Shown in pieces: positions 10,444 through 19,077 of a stretch of 32,965 nucleotides of DNA. Made by a program: the position numbers and the translations under genes. This DNA is from Chrysochromulina parva (lineage: Eukaryota > Haptophyta > Prymnesiales > Chrysochromulinaceae), in the NCBI GenBank assembly GCA_002887195.1, contig PJAB01000236.1:1-32965 (forward strand). The letters are read 5' to 3'. Under the pieces are notes generated by a model, which was not told where the DNA came from, did not search any database, and saw only the letters and a program-made list of their open reading frames with translations. How positions within the stretch are numbered: the first letter of the stretch is position 1; each line of letters begins with the position of its first letter.

Positions 10444-10709
10444 GACTGGGCGTCGGACGGGCTTGTCAGATTCCTGGCGCCGCAGCCTCCGCAACCACGC
10501 GGTTCAACTAGCTGCAATGCGAACTGACTCCGTTGCGAAGACAAAGTTACATGAAGTTGCGACCAGTGTGAATGGAATTGTCTTGGCCTGCGGCTTTTTG
10601 AAAAACAGGCATTTCGTTCACACTTCCATTCGGCTTCGGCATTCCAGAGGCGACGTGACTGAGAGTGGACCACAAAGAACGAGACGAAGACCGACGGTCC
10701 AGCGAGAGG
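10444..10709. promoter_or_regulatory. Shared divergent promoter, K+ channel / eIF4B-like
   Basis: These 266 bases separate the two start codons. An inverted repeat AGTGTGAA (10565-10572) and TTCACACT (10617-10624) spans 60 bases near the centre. The right arm extends to CGTTCACAC, half of the GTGTGAACGTTMAC palindrome seen upstream of other genes here. A regulatory role is inferred. Confidence 0.4.
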
Positions 10710-10973
10710 ATGGGCAAGAAGGCAAAGGGAAAGACGATGTCCCTCGCAGAGTTCGCGGGCGACACCATCCAGAGCGACCCGATGGCACTGCCGACGGCGC
10801 CGCGTGAGCAGGACGGTGAGTTTCCTGATCGCTATGGCGATCGCGGCGGCTTCCAAAGGCCCGGACGTGAGGGCGACCGGTACGACCGCGGCCCCCGCCG
10901 CTACGAGGACGACAACGGCGACATGGTCGTGATGCGCAGCGAGGCAGACGAGGCGGTCAGCTGGCGCGGCGCC

Positions 10974-11009
<36 letters not shown>

Positions 11010-12149
11010 AGCGACCGGTACGGCGGCGGTGGCGGAGGCGGCGACCGGTATGGCGGCGGCGGAGGCGGCGACCGGTTTGGTGGCGGCGGCGGTGGCGGGG
11101 GTGACCGCTTCGGCGGCGGCGGCGGTGGTAGCCGCTACGGCGGCGACGGTGACCGCTATGGCGATCGCGGTGGCGACCGCTACGGGGGTGGCGGCGGTGA
11201 CCGTGACGGGGGAGACCGTGACGGCGGCGATCGTGGTGGTGGTGGCGAGCGCGAGCGATATGTCCGCCCGAGCACGTTCAACCCTCGCGGTCTAAACAAG
11301 CCGATGCCGGCCGAAGAGGAGGGCGGCGGCGAAGGTGGCGATCGCGGTGGCGATCGCGGTGGCGATCGCGGTGGCGATCGCGGTGGCGATCGCGGCGGCG
11401 ATCGCTTCGGGGGTGGCGGCGGCGACCGGTACGGCGATCGCGGTGGCGACCGTTACGGCGATCGCGGCGGCGACCGTTACGGCGATCGCGGCGGCGACCG
11501 TTACGGCGATCGCGGCGGCGACCGTTACGGCGATCGAGGCGGCAAAGGCGGAGGTGAGCGTGAGCGTTACGAGCGCCCAAGCACGTTCAACCCTCGCGGT
11601 CTGAACAAGTCGATGCCGGCCGAAGAGGAGGGCGGCGGCGGCGAGCGCGGCGGCGATCGCGGCGGCGAGCGTGGTGGCGACCGCGGTGGTGATCGCTTCG
11701 GCGGTGGCGGCGGCGGCGAAGAGCGCGAGTTTAGCCGCGGCAGCGGCTTCGTGCCCCGTGATACGCCTGGCGGCGGCGGCGGCGGCGGTGGTGCACCCCC
11801 CGAGCGCCGCAAGCTGCAGCTGGCGCCCCGAACCGGTGCACCGAAGCCCGCGGACGACGCGACGGGCGATGCGGCCAGTGCCAAATCGAATCCCTTCGGA
11901 GCCGCCAAAGCCCGCCCGCCACGCACTGACGACTATTTGGGTGGCGAGGCGGAGAAGGCGTCCTCGGCGCCGCCCAAGCCGGATAGAGGAGAGGAGAGCC
12001 GTCAGCAGAGTGGCGGCGCGCCACCGAAGCCGAAGGTGAAGATCGACCCCTTCACTGGTAAGCCGGTCGTGCAGCCGGGCTCCGATGCGACGCCGCCGCC
12101 GCCCTCGCTACCAACGGAGGCGATGGCAGACCTAGAGGTGAAAGGCTGA
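10710..12149 (+). CDS. eIF4B-like translation initiation factor with RGG/GGDR repeats
   Basis: A 479-residue protein; the ATG at 10710 is chosen because MGKKAKGKTMSLAEF matches the eIF4B N-terminus (lysine-rich, then GKT-SL--F), followed by the family's LPTAPRE. The centre (about residues 80-360) is almost wholly Gly, Asp and Arg: GGDRYGGGG units, six GGDR units from a 12-bp repeat and YGDRGGDR units from a 24-bp repeat. A module containing RPSTFNPRGLNK-MPAEEE occurs twice. The C-terminal part has KLQLAPRTGAPKP and SNPFGAAKARPPR, resembling the conserved NPFG-AKPR motif of eIF4B/4H. eIF4B helps the eIF4A helicase load mRNA on the 40S subunit. I can see no RRM, which animal and yeast eIF4B have; plant eIF4B lacks a clear one too. 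An alternative is a general RGG-type RNA-binding protein. Confidence 0.78.
11334..11405 (+). repeat. 12-bp tandem repeat in eIF4B-like gene
   Basis: Six units of GGTGGCGATCGC (the last with GGC for GGT) encode GGDR repeats. The identity of the units at silent sites points to recent expansion. Confidence 0.9.
11430..11537 (+). repeat. 24-bp tandem repeat in eIF4B-like gene
   Basis: Four full units and one partial unit, beginning TACGGCGATCGCGG and ending GGCGACCGT, encode YGDRGGDR. A larger duplication of about 60 bases carrying the STFNPRGLNK module flanks the array (starts at 11271 and 11580, 309 bases apart). Confidence 0.9.
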
Positions 12150-13045
12150 GCGGGCGTCCGCGACCCGGCGGGTGCCGAAGGGTAAGGGAATGGGGCGGCA
12201 GGGGAAGTCCAGGTGGCCTCTTTGGAAGGACGGCCGTATGCGCCGTCACGAGCGCCGTCAACGTGGCGTGTGGCGGGCAAGGCCGGGTCGGGGAATAGAG
12301 GAGCAGACGCGAGCTGAACGGAGCGAGAGGACGAGCCGCGTGTGCTATGAGACTCACGCCATGCAGGCCGGGCGCAGTCGGACCGCACGGGCGCGCGCCG
12401 CGTGTGCACGGCTCAGCGCATGCGATCGAGGAAGAGGCCGCCGCTGGCAGAGAGCATCATTAATGTGTGAATGGTTGTGCTTGTCGTGTGGCGCCGTCTG
12501 TCTCTTTGTGTGTGTGACTGTGCTGAACACTGTAATGCCGTTTGTGTTGGCTGTACACTGTACCGCCGTGTGTAGTGTTGTAACTAAATCTAGTTCTTCT
12601 TGTAGTGTGCTATAACCTATATCGTAGGCGAGATCCGGACCGGTAGCCCTAATGACGAAACCCTCTGGTTGCCTAATAAAGCGAAGATGACGAAACCCTG
12701 CGAGGTCAGTGACGAAACTTCGACGAACCTTTTCCCGCATTTTTAGTGTCTGACACTCCAGTGTGACCCTTCGACTCTCAAACCTCGGCCCGGGGGGTCG
12801 GGTCCGGTCGCCTAGGGTCCGCGGAGGGGTTGACCTCGGAGGTCGGGGTCGGGGCCGGAGGGGGGGTGTTTTCCCGGAAACGACACTGGATTTCCTGGAC
12901 TCGCTCCTGACCCGACCCGACCCGACCCGACCTCCTATATTTGGCATATCTTATACTTGACTTGATTTTCATCGAGCGAGGCACCCGATGTCAGATCACA
13001 GCTCTCTGACGACCTCATCGGGGTCAGAAAGCTGATAGCCACCAG
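12150..13045. other. Intergenic region between eIF4B-like gene and GT25 gene
   Basis: The left part should be the 3' UTR of the eIF4B-like gene; a T- and G-rich TGTG/TGTA tract runs about 12470-12610. Three direct copies of TGACGAAAC lie at 12653, 12688 and 12710, the first two extending to TGACGAAACCCT. A G-rich block (about 12790-12865) and four tandem CCCGA units (12911-12930) follow. CTATATTTGGCATATC at about 12934-12949 is a possible AT-rich core promoter about 100 bases before the GT25 ATG. No gene is supported. Confidence 0.5.
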
Positions 13046-14728
13046 ATGAGCTCTCAATTGCCACCGGCTCTTGTCATCAATCTGGCGCGTGACACCAATC
13101 GGCTCGCCGCTCTGCATGAGAGGCTGCAACGCTCAAGGATCGCATTCGATGTCATCGAGGCCGTTGATGGCTCCTCGCTGTCCAAGGAGGAGCTCGCCGC
13201 ATCCACCACCGCATTGGGCCGTGTGTTCATGACAAAGGGAATGATTGGCTGCTTTTTGTCGCACCGCCTTTGCTGGTCTGAGTGCGTGCGGCGCAACGAG
13301 TCCCTGCTGATCCTGGAGGACGATGCTGCCCCCGTGTGCGAGCACATGCCCACGCTGCTCGCCGAGGCCCTCGATGCACTATCCACACTAGACCACACAT
13401 GGGACGTGCTGCTCATCGGAGCCCTCGGATGCGTGCACCCGCGATGCCGATATGGCCTCAACGTGATCCACGGCCTCATGGGCGGCTGCTGGCGCTGGCC
13501 GCACTCGCCACATCCGCTCCTGCACGTGCCCGCCCGCCCCTTTGGCACGCACGCCTACGTCATCTCCCCACAGGGCGCACGCAAGCTCCTCGACGCGTGC
13601 CCGCGCGCTAGCTTCCACGTGGACGTGGCCGCCTGGGGAGTGCGCGAGCTACGACTTTACCTTGCGACGGACCGCGACGGTGCGCTCCTATCCAGGCGAG
13701 CTCCGACGAGCGCGTCCACCATCGGTGGCCTCCCTAACCGTGCGTGGCTCCCGAACTTCACTGTCGACTCATACACGAGCGCCGAGTTCGCATGGGCGTT
13801 CAACGCGCCTGTGCTGCGCCTTGGACCTTGGGTGCTCACAATCGGCCGAAGCCTCTGCAGCACTGCTGCCCTCGGGTGCCTGGCGGCGGCCACGGGCTCA
13901 CTGCCCATTGGCGCCGTGGCTCTTGCGTGGTTTAGCCTCCAGTTTGTTCTCATCCAACTCCTTAAAGTGCGCCGCTGGCCGCCGAGCGTGACGCGCCCAT
14001 CATGGCTGCTCGTTGCTGCGGTCGTGGTCGCGCTCGTCGCATCGGGCCTTGCCTGCGCGCCCGCCGCCAACCCTGCCACCTCGTCGTCCCTGCCCGCGCG
14101 TTCACTCGAATTCGGTCCAACGGCGCTCAATCGGCACGGAGGGCGCCTCGAGCTCGAGCGTGCGCGCACTGGCGAGCATGCTCGGCTGCGTGTGACCGGC
14201 GGGAGGGTGTTCGATGAGACCGCCCTCATTTCGACTTACACCTTCTTTGGTCGCGTCCTGACACTGCGCAAGCCATTCACTGTGCTCTGGGACCCGCGTG
14301 CAGTGCTCGTGCCGCGGCTGAGCGGGAAGATGATGCGCATGATCCGCGAATGGGTCGATGCGCACGCTGTGCAGTGGGACACGCACGTACAGGCGCACGC
14401 GATCCTCGTGACGAATCCCATCGTACGCGCCATCGCCTCCCTCGTCATTCGACTCTTTGCACCACCGCAGCCGATACGCATCGTCACAAGCGAGGCCGAG
14501 GCAACGGCCTTTGCACGCGAGTGCTGCCCTCGCCCTCGCTCGTGGGTGAAGGCCTCTTACGCTGATCGCGATCAGCGATTCCAAGTCTTCAGTGGAGCCT
14601 GGGGGGGCGGGCGCGCTGCCAGCGGCGCATCGCCAGACCGCGTGTGCTCGTTGGTCGCTCCATCGGCCGCAGCATGGCTGCGCGCTCTCTCAACGCACAT
14701 TGGCCTCAACACACGAATAAACGGTTAG
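13046..14728 (+). CDS. GT25-family glycosyltransferase fused to TM segments and a C-terminal domain
   Basis: A single-exon 560-residue protein. Residues 1-215 are a GT25 domain (LPS glycosyltransferase and collagen beta-galactosyltransferase family): VINLARDTNRLAAL at the start, GMIGCFLSHRLCWSEC at 65-80, the metal and sugar-nucleotide motif LILEDD at 88-93, TWDVLLIGA at 118-126, FGTHAYVISPQGARKLL at 166-182 and FHVDVAAW near 190. The acidic catalytic residues are intact. Hydrophobic stretches at about 262-305 and 319-340 look like membrane helices. A second soluble part (about 350-510) has VLWDPRAVLVP and ILVTNPIVRAIASLVIRLFAPPQPIRIVTSEAEA, loosely like a STAS/SpoIIAA-type alpha/beta fold; that is a guess. 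No N-terminal signal peptide is seen, so topology is uncertain. It is followed in the same direction by another glycosyltransferase gene 542 bases away. Confidence 0.85.
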   Translation: MSSQLPPALVINLARDTNRLAALHERLQRSRIAFDVIEAVDGSSLSKEELAASTTALGRVFMTKGMIGCFLSHRLCWSECVRRNESLLILEDDAAPVCEHMPTLLAEALDALSTLDHTWDVLLIGALGCVHPRCRYGLNVIHGLMGGCWRWPHSPHPLLHVPARPFGTHAYVISPQGARKLLDACPRASFHVDVAAWGVRELRLYLATDRDGALLSRRAPTSASTIGGLPNRAWLPNFTVDSYTSAEFAWAFNAPVLRLGPWVLTIGRSLCSTAALGCLAAATGSLPIGAVALAWFSLQFVLIQLLKVRRWPPSVTRPSWLLVAAVVVALVASGLACAPAANPATSSSLPARSLEFGPTALNRHGGRLELERARTGEHARLRVTGGRVFDETALISTYTFFGRVLTLRKPFTVLWDPRAVLVPRLSGKMMRMIREWVDAHAVQWDTHVQAHAILVTNPIVRAIASLVIRLFAPPQPIRIVTSEAEATAFARECCPRPRSWVKASYADRDQRFQVFSGAWGGGRAASGASPDRVCSLVAPSAAAWLRALSTHIGLNTRING

Positions 14729-15270
14729 AACTTAGAAGACACGGGGCAGCCCGCGGACACAAACTAAGGACACACATGTATTCACACCCAGACCCCTCCT
14801 TAGCGGCGTCCCGCTTGCCGGACCTCCTGACAGTACAAACTCTACAACGTGAAACTGAACGACAAGCGACCGCCCCGCCGCGGCTGGGTGCGCGCCTCGC
14901 ACCGGAGCGCCGTGAACGCGCCGCTGTTTCGGGTGTCCGAGCTGCGACCCGTTTTAACTCTTAATACACACACAGCGGCGCCCCGGTTGCTGGCCTGCTG
15001 GCAGTAGTCATGTAAGCGCGCCCCCCCGGGGACGCCCCTGCATGAGCGCCGCTGTACTGTGTGGTCCTGTTTCTAATTCACGCACACACACGACCCTGTA
15101 GTCCCTGGCACGAACCTCCTTACGCTCGCCGCGCGCGCGGCCCCCATACACAACAAGCAAGCTAAGTAGTTTGCTTGCTTGCATACACAACGAGGTACTG
15201 TGCAGCATGTTTGTGTTAGGACCGCACAGGGACCTAATTAGCGTGGTGGGAAATTCTTCTGAGACGCCGA
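14729..15270. other. Intergenic region between two glycosyltransferase genes
   Basis: No coding sequence is recognised. It should contain the GT25 3' UTR and the promoter of the next gene. A clean hairpin is formed by CAAGCAAGC (15154-15162) and GCTTGCTTG (15173-15181) with a 10-base loop, about 90 bases before the first ATG of the next gene. Confidence 0.5.
15154..15181. repeat. Inverted repeat (9-bp stems, 10-base loop)
   Basis: CAAGCAAGC and GCTTGCTTG are exact reverse complements. It lies in the presumed promoter or 5' UTR of the PLOD-type glycosyltransferase gene. Function is unknown. Confidence 0.65.
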
Positions 15271-17970
15271 ATGGCAATTTGCCCGTCGCCGTCGGGGGCG
15301 CCGGGAGCGCCCAACATCACTGGCGCGGGCGGCACATGCCCACGACGATGGTTTTCGAGGCAACCTACTAACATGCTGCACGTGGTCCTCGTCGCCTCGC
15401 ACGCGGAGCGCCAATTCGCATCTCTTTTCGGTCGGATGCTTGCCGAAAGCCGTCGTTGTAAAGGCTGCTTCTCCGTGCACATACTCGGCTGGCAGCAGCC
15501 CTTTGCAGGCACGTACGTTAAGGACGACCTCGTGCTCGCGTTTGCCCAGACTCTGCCACCGAGCGCGCTCATCTTGCATCTCGACGCCTTCGACACGCTT
15601 CCTGTCTCCTTTAGCCACCGCGATCGCCGAGCACTCATGCGCGGGCTTGGGGACGCTGGCTTGCTCGTGTCGACGGACCTGCTCTCTCGCGCCGGCGTGT
15701 GGGCGTGGTACTACTCGCGCGTGTTTGGCGGCGACCTGAAGGTGAACACGGGCCTATTTATAGGCCGTGCCGGCTTCATTGCCTCCTTCTTGTCCCGTCC
15801 CGACTGCCAGCGCTGGCGCACGCTCTCCTCCAATCAGATGGCATGGGTGCGCTGCCTCAAGCAGAACGCGAGCGGCGTGGTGCTCGACAGCGAGGCGCGC
15901 TTCTTTCTCAACCTGCAGGGCGACCCGGGCTCGATCGTATACGAGCGCGAGCTCGACTTTCGTGGCGATCGCGCCTGGTTCCGCGGCCAGCGCCCTCTCT
16001 TCATCTCGGCGCCAGGCCACAAGAAGCTGCACCGAGTGCAGTGCCGGCTCGGGATGTTGCCCGGCGGGCCGTCGTCGGCCAAGGCGCGCGCGGCGCACTG
16101 CGAGGCGCGCTTTCCGCTCGAGGAGATGGCCGCCACCGCGAGCCTGCCTTCGAGGCTCGGCGGGACGCGCGTCGTCCTGGGCGGCACCCGCGTCGTCCTG
16201 GGCAGCACGCGCATGATCCGCGAGTACTTTTTCGGCCGCTTCTTGCGTTGGTACTCGTGCCGCTTCTGGCCGGAGCTGCTGGCGCTCGCGGCGCTGCTGC
16301 CCGCCGCGCCGTTGCTCGTGGTGCACCGCGCGGACGTGGCGCAGCGCGCCGCGGGTGCGCGCGCCGCGTGCACCCTGTGGTGCTGCAGCCTTTGTGCGGC
16401 GATTGTCGTCCTCTTTGACTTTCGGCTCGTTGTGACGGCGACGGTGGCGCCCGCGACAGCGCTGCTGCTCACGCGCTCGTGGCGATGGTGGCGTGGGGCG
16501 GGATGGCGCACCAAGGATAGTGGCGCGGGCGGGGCCAATGGCGGCGGCGCGGGCGGACCCTCAGTCGGCCTGTGGGGAGAGAGACGCCGTGGTGAGCGCT
16601 TGCATGCTGAGGGCGGACCCTCGGCGGGCCGTGCCGCGCTGTGGCTGCTCGGCCTTGCGGCCTTGCTGCTGTCACTTGGGGCGAACCGGGCGAGCCAGAT
16701 GGCCGTGGCGATGGCGCCTGCGGCCGTGGTCGCCTTCCTCGTCGCGTGGGCGTCGCTCACGGCGCTGGCCGCACGGCGCGCGCGCCTTTGCGTGGGTGTG
16801 GCGCTGGTCGTCCTTGTCGCTCTCTGGACGGCCGTTGCACTCGTGTTGCATGGGCAGGAGGCGCACGCTCGCTGGCAGCCACACGGTGCCGAGGCACCGA
16901 TGCGCATCCCGAGGCAGATCCACCTCATGCTGCGTCTCCAACCGACACATCTGACTCGCAATTTGAGCGCGCGGCCGGAGCTGTGCCCGGAGGCTTGCCT
17001 GGAGGCGTGGCACACCTCCGCGGCCACGGCGTGGCGACAGCACCATCCGAGCTGGCGGTGCAAGATCTGGAGCGGCGCCGAGGTGCGCGACTTGATTTCG
17101 CGTGATCTCCCGTGGCTTCTCGTAACGTACGACGGCTACCCACACGAGGCGCAGCGTGCCGCCGCAGCCGCCTACGCCGTCCTCTACCTGCACGGTGGCG
17201 TGCATGCGAGCTTGACGATGCGGCCGTTGGCGGACGTGAGCACCTTGCTCCGCGGGCACGAGCTAGTGCTCGCCCGGACGCCGGATTTCGGCCTTTCCAA
17301 CGGTCTGCTCGCCGCGCCCGCGGGCCACCCATTCTTGGAAGAGCTTCTCATGGAGCTTCCGCAGCATGCGCGCCGCTCCTGGCTCTCCGTGTTCCCTGAG
17401 CACTCGAGGCTGCTAGCATCGGCAGGTTCGACGTACCTGTGGGCCAAGTTCATGCATTGGAGCCAGACATGGCCACGCATGCCGATTGCCGTGCTGCTGC
17501 CTGCCAACTACGGCAAGCCCTCCCTTTGCGACCAATCGAATGCTGGGAGCCAGTGGCTCCTATCGAGCGACGCTTCCGCCCGAGAAGACGCGAGAGACGC
17601 GTCCGCCCAATACGACGCGAGCGCTTCCGCCTCCTCCTCCTCGTCCTCCTCCTCGGCCTCCTCCTCCTCCTCCTCCTCGTCCTCCTCCTCCTCGTCGCCT
17701 CTCCTGCACCTGCGCCCGCCGCCGTTCGAGGGAGTGTCTGCAGGCTCCGTCTGCCTCCTCGCGGCGTACTGCCACGCGCCTCACCTCCTCACGTGCGTGC
17801 TCGGGGCGATTGCATGCTGGTGCGGGAGGGGCTACAGGCGCGCGGCTCTCTTGGCGCTCATCTTGGCGCTCAGCCTGCAACTGGGGGCCCTCGCCAACTC
17901 TCAACTCGAGGTCGGAATCGTCGAGGCACTGCTCGTACGCCCGTGGATCTATCTGACCATGGGCGCGTGA
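15271..17970 (+). CDS. PLOD-type glycosyltransferase with TM segments and degenerate GT32 domain
   Basis: A single-exon protein of 899 residues; the ATG at 15373 (residue 35, just before the first beta strand LHVVLVAS) is an equally good start. Residues 35-255 match the glycosyltransferase domain of procollagen lysyl hydroxylases: LILHLDAFDTLP with the metal-binding DxxD at 105-108, NTGLFIGRAG at 159-168, SSNQMAW at 186-192, VLDSEARFFLNLQGD at 204-218 and APGHKKLH at 247-254. Four or more membrane segments follow (about 333-351, 368-400, 457-525). Residues 545-760 resemble a GT32 (Och1-like) domain: IPRQIHLML, HHPSWRCKIWS, DLPWLLVTYDGYPHEAQRA and AVLYLHGGVHASLTM. In GT32 enzymes the last motif normally reads GG-Y-D-D; both acidic residues are missing, so this half is probably inactive. 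A poly-Ser tract (bases about 17632-17697) and two more C-terminal membrane stretches follow. Confidence 0.82.
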   Translation: MAICPSPSGAPGAPNITGAGGTCPRRWFSRQPTNMLHVVLVASHAERQFASLFGRMLAESRRCKGCFSVHILGWQQPFAGTYVKDDLVLAFAQTLPPSALILHLDAFDTLPVSFSHRDRRALMRGLGDAGLLVSTDLLSRAGVWAWYYSRVFGGDLKVNTGLFIGRAGFIASFLSRPDCQRWRTLSSNQMAWVRCLKQNASGVVLDSEARFFLNLQGDPGSIVYERELDFRGDRAWFRGQRPLFISAPGHKKLHRVQCRLGMLPGGPSSAKARAAHCEARFPLEEMAATASLPSRLGGTRVVLGGTRVVLGSTRMIREYFFGRFLRWYSCRFWPELLALAALLPAAPLLVVHRADVAQRAAGARAACTLWCCSLCAAIVVLFDFRLVVTATVAPATALLLTRSWRWWRGAGWRTKDSGAGGANGGGAGGPSVGLWGERRRGERLHAEGGPSAGRAALWLLGLAALLLSLGANRASQMAVAMAPAAVVAFLVAWASLTALAARRARLCVGVALVVLVALWTAVALVLHGQEAHARWQPHGAEAPMRIPRQIHLMLRLQPTHLTRNLSARPELCPEACLEAWHTSAATAWRQHHPSWRCKIWSGAEVRDLISRDLPWLLVTYDGYPHEAQRAAAAAYAVLYLHGGVHASLTMRPLADVSTLLRGHELVLARTPDFGLSNGLLAAPAGHPFLEELLMELPQHARRSWLSVFPEHSRLLASAGSTYLWAKFMHWSQTWPRMPIAVLLPANYGKPSLCDQSNAGSQWLLSSDASAREDARDASAQYDASASASSSSSSSSASSSSSSSSSSSSSPLLHLRPPPFEGVSAGSVCLLAAYCHAPHLLTCVLGAIACWCGRGYRRAALLALILALSLQLGALANSQLEVGIVEALLVRPWIYLTMGA
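17629..17700 (+). repeat. TCC/TCG microsatellite encoding poly-Ser
   Basis: A run of mostly TCC codons gives about 22 serines interrupted by one Ala in the PLOD-type gene, between the GT32-like domain and the last membrane segments. It is probably a length-variable linker. Confidence 0.85.
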
Positions 17971-19077
17971 TGAGCGACTCAAACTTACACCGGACACTCC
18001 TTTGGCCCGATGTGCCGTTCGAGCTGATGGTGGGGAGAGGCTCAGAGGGGAGCTGCACGGTTCAACCTCATTCACAAACGCAGGGACGTTAGTTTCTAAC
18101 GCTGAGGCGTGAGATTGGTTGTCTTCAGGGGCAAGCAACTAAGGGGCGGTAGGGCGCTCGCTCCGGCACTGAGCGGCGCGCACACAGCGGGCGGGCAGAA
18201 GCATGCATGCATACAAGAATACTCCCTCCATCATCGAAGAATTCATCGAAGAAGTCCAATTCATTGGGTGACGTGTCAATGCCACTTTGTCGGATGGACT
18301 CAAGAAACGGAACCAAGTCCGTCCGTCGCTCTCAAGTGTCCCGTCGTCCTCGTGTCGTTGTCACGAAGAGTGAGCGGAGCGCGCGCACTCTGGATCGTGT
18401 CCCACCCTCGTCCCGTACCCTGTACTGGTATAGGGGGACTAGGAGCCCGGCCCGTGGCCGGCTCCCGTGGGGCTGTTTGATTCTTCAACATCCCGCTTTC
18501 ACAGATGCGCAGCACAGAGAGAACCGACGGGACGTCGGGGAGACATAGATGACAGTACGTGCGAGCGTGTGTATGCCGAGCCGGGAGCTCGCCGCGCTCG
18601 CGCCCCTTTCGCTTCGGCACGCAGCGCGCATGGCAGCGCGCCGCCGCCGGGATCCGCCCCCCCCGCCCTCGGTTCGCCGTTCTTTCTCGGTTCGGTCGTT
18701 GTATATTCAATATTGATATATCGGTTATCGCCAGGCACCGAACCACCGATGATCGATGTGGATCTCCAGGATGAGTAACGAATTATTATTATACGCTCCT
18801 TATAAGTATGCGCACACAAAGTCTTGCACGCACACCACAAGTCGCAATTATCTGAAATCTGCATCGCTGCGTCCAATTCCCGCCAATAGGTTGGGTGTGG
18901 GGTTTGTTCAGTTACGCAAATCTCTCTCATGGGAGCAGGGAGGGTGTGGGAGTCCTCTGGATTCTGGCCGCACAGCAGCCCAGCAGCCTGGAGTGGCCAC
19001 CGCACCTGCGTGACCTGTGAGCTGCGACCTGCTGGCATGGGCACATGTGCAGATGTACTAGCGCGGTCATCACCTAA
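17971..19077. other. Intergenic region of 1.1 kb between convergent genes
   Basis: This lies between the 3' ends of the PLOD-type gene and the unknown two-TM gene. No open frame here shows a conserved domain. A small minus-strand frame (18125-18316) contains an acidic, phenylalanine-rich stretch (LDFFDEFFDD) but has no ATG and no partner exon that I can find. An AT-rich spot at about 18700-18722 includes the 10-bp palindrome TCAATATTGA. No RNA gene was found by eye. Confidence 0.5.

Noticed and set aside
11334..11540. Repeated GCGATCGC, the HIP1 octamer of cyanobacteria
   Set aside because: Here it arises from GGDR coding repeats, confined to one gene.
12354..12947. Minus-strand frame of about 197 codons
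   Set aside because: Runs through the UTR and GC-rich repeats; no conserved features.
13657..14584. Minus-strand frames inside the GT25 gene
   Set aside because: Antisense shadows; the plus-strand protein carries all family motifs.
15754..17259. Several long minus-strand frames inside the PLOD-type gene (one over 400 codons)
   Set aside because: Arg/Ala-rich translations of the complementary strand; no domains.
18125..18316. Small minus-strand frame with LDFFDEFFDD
   Set aside because: Begins with TTG, not ATG, and no flanking exon could be joined; kept only as a remark.
18700..18722. AT-rich palindrome TCAATATTGA as a replication origin or transposon end
   Set aside because: Single short palindrome, imperfect beyond 10 bases, with no flanking target duplication.
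18499..19044. Minus-strand frame of 181 codons in the 1.1 kb intergenic region
   Set aside because: Irregular composition, crosses AT-rich palindrome, no domain seen.
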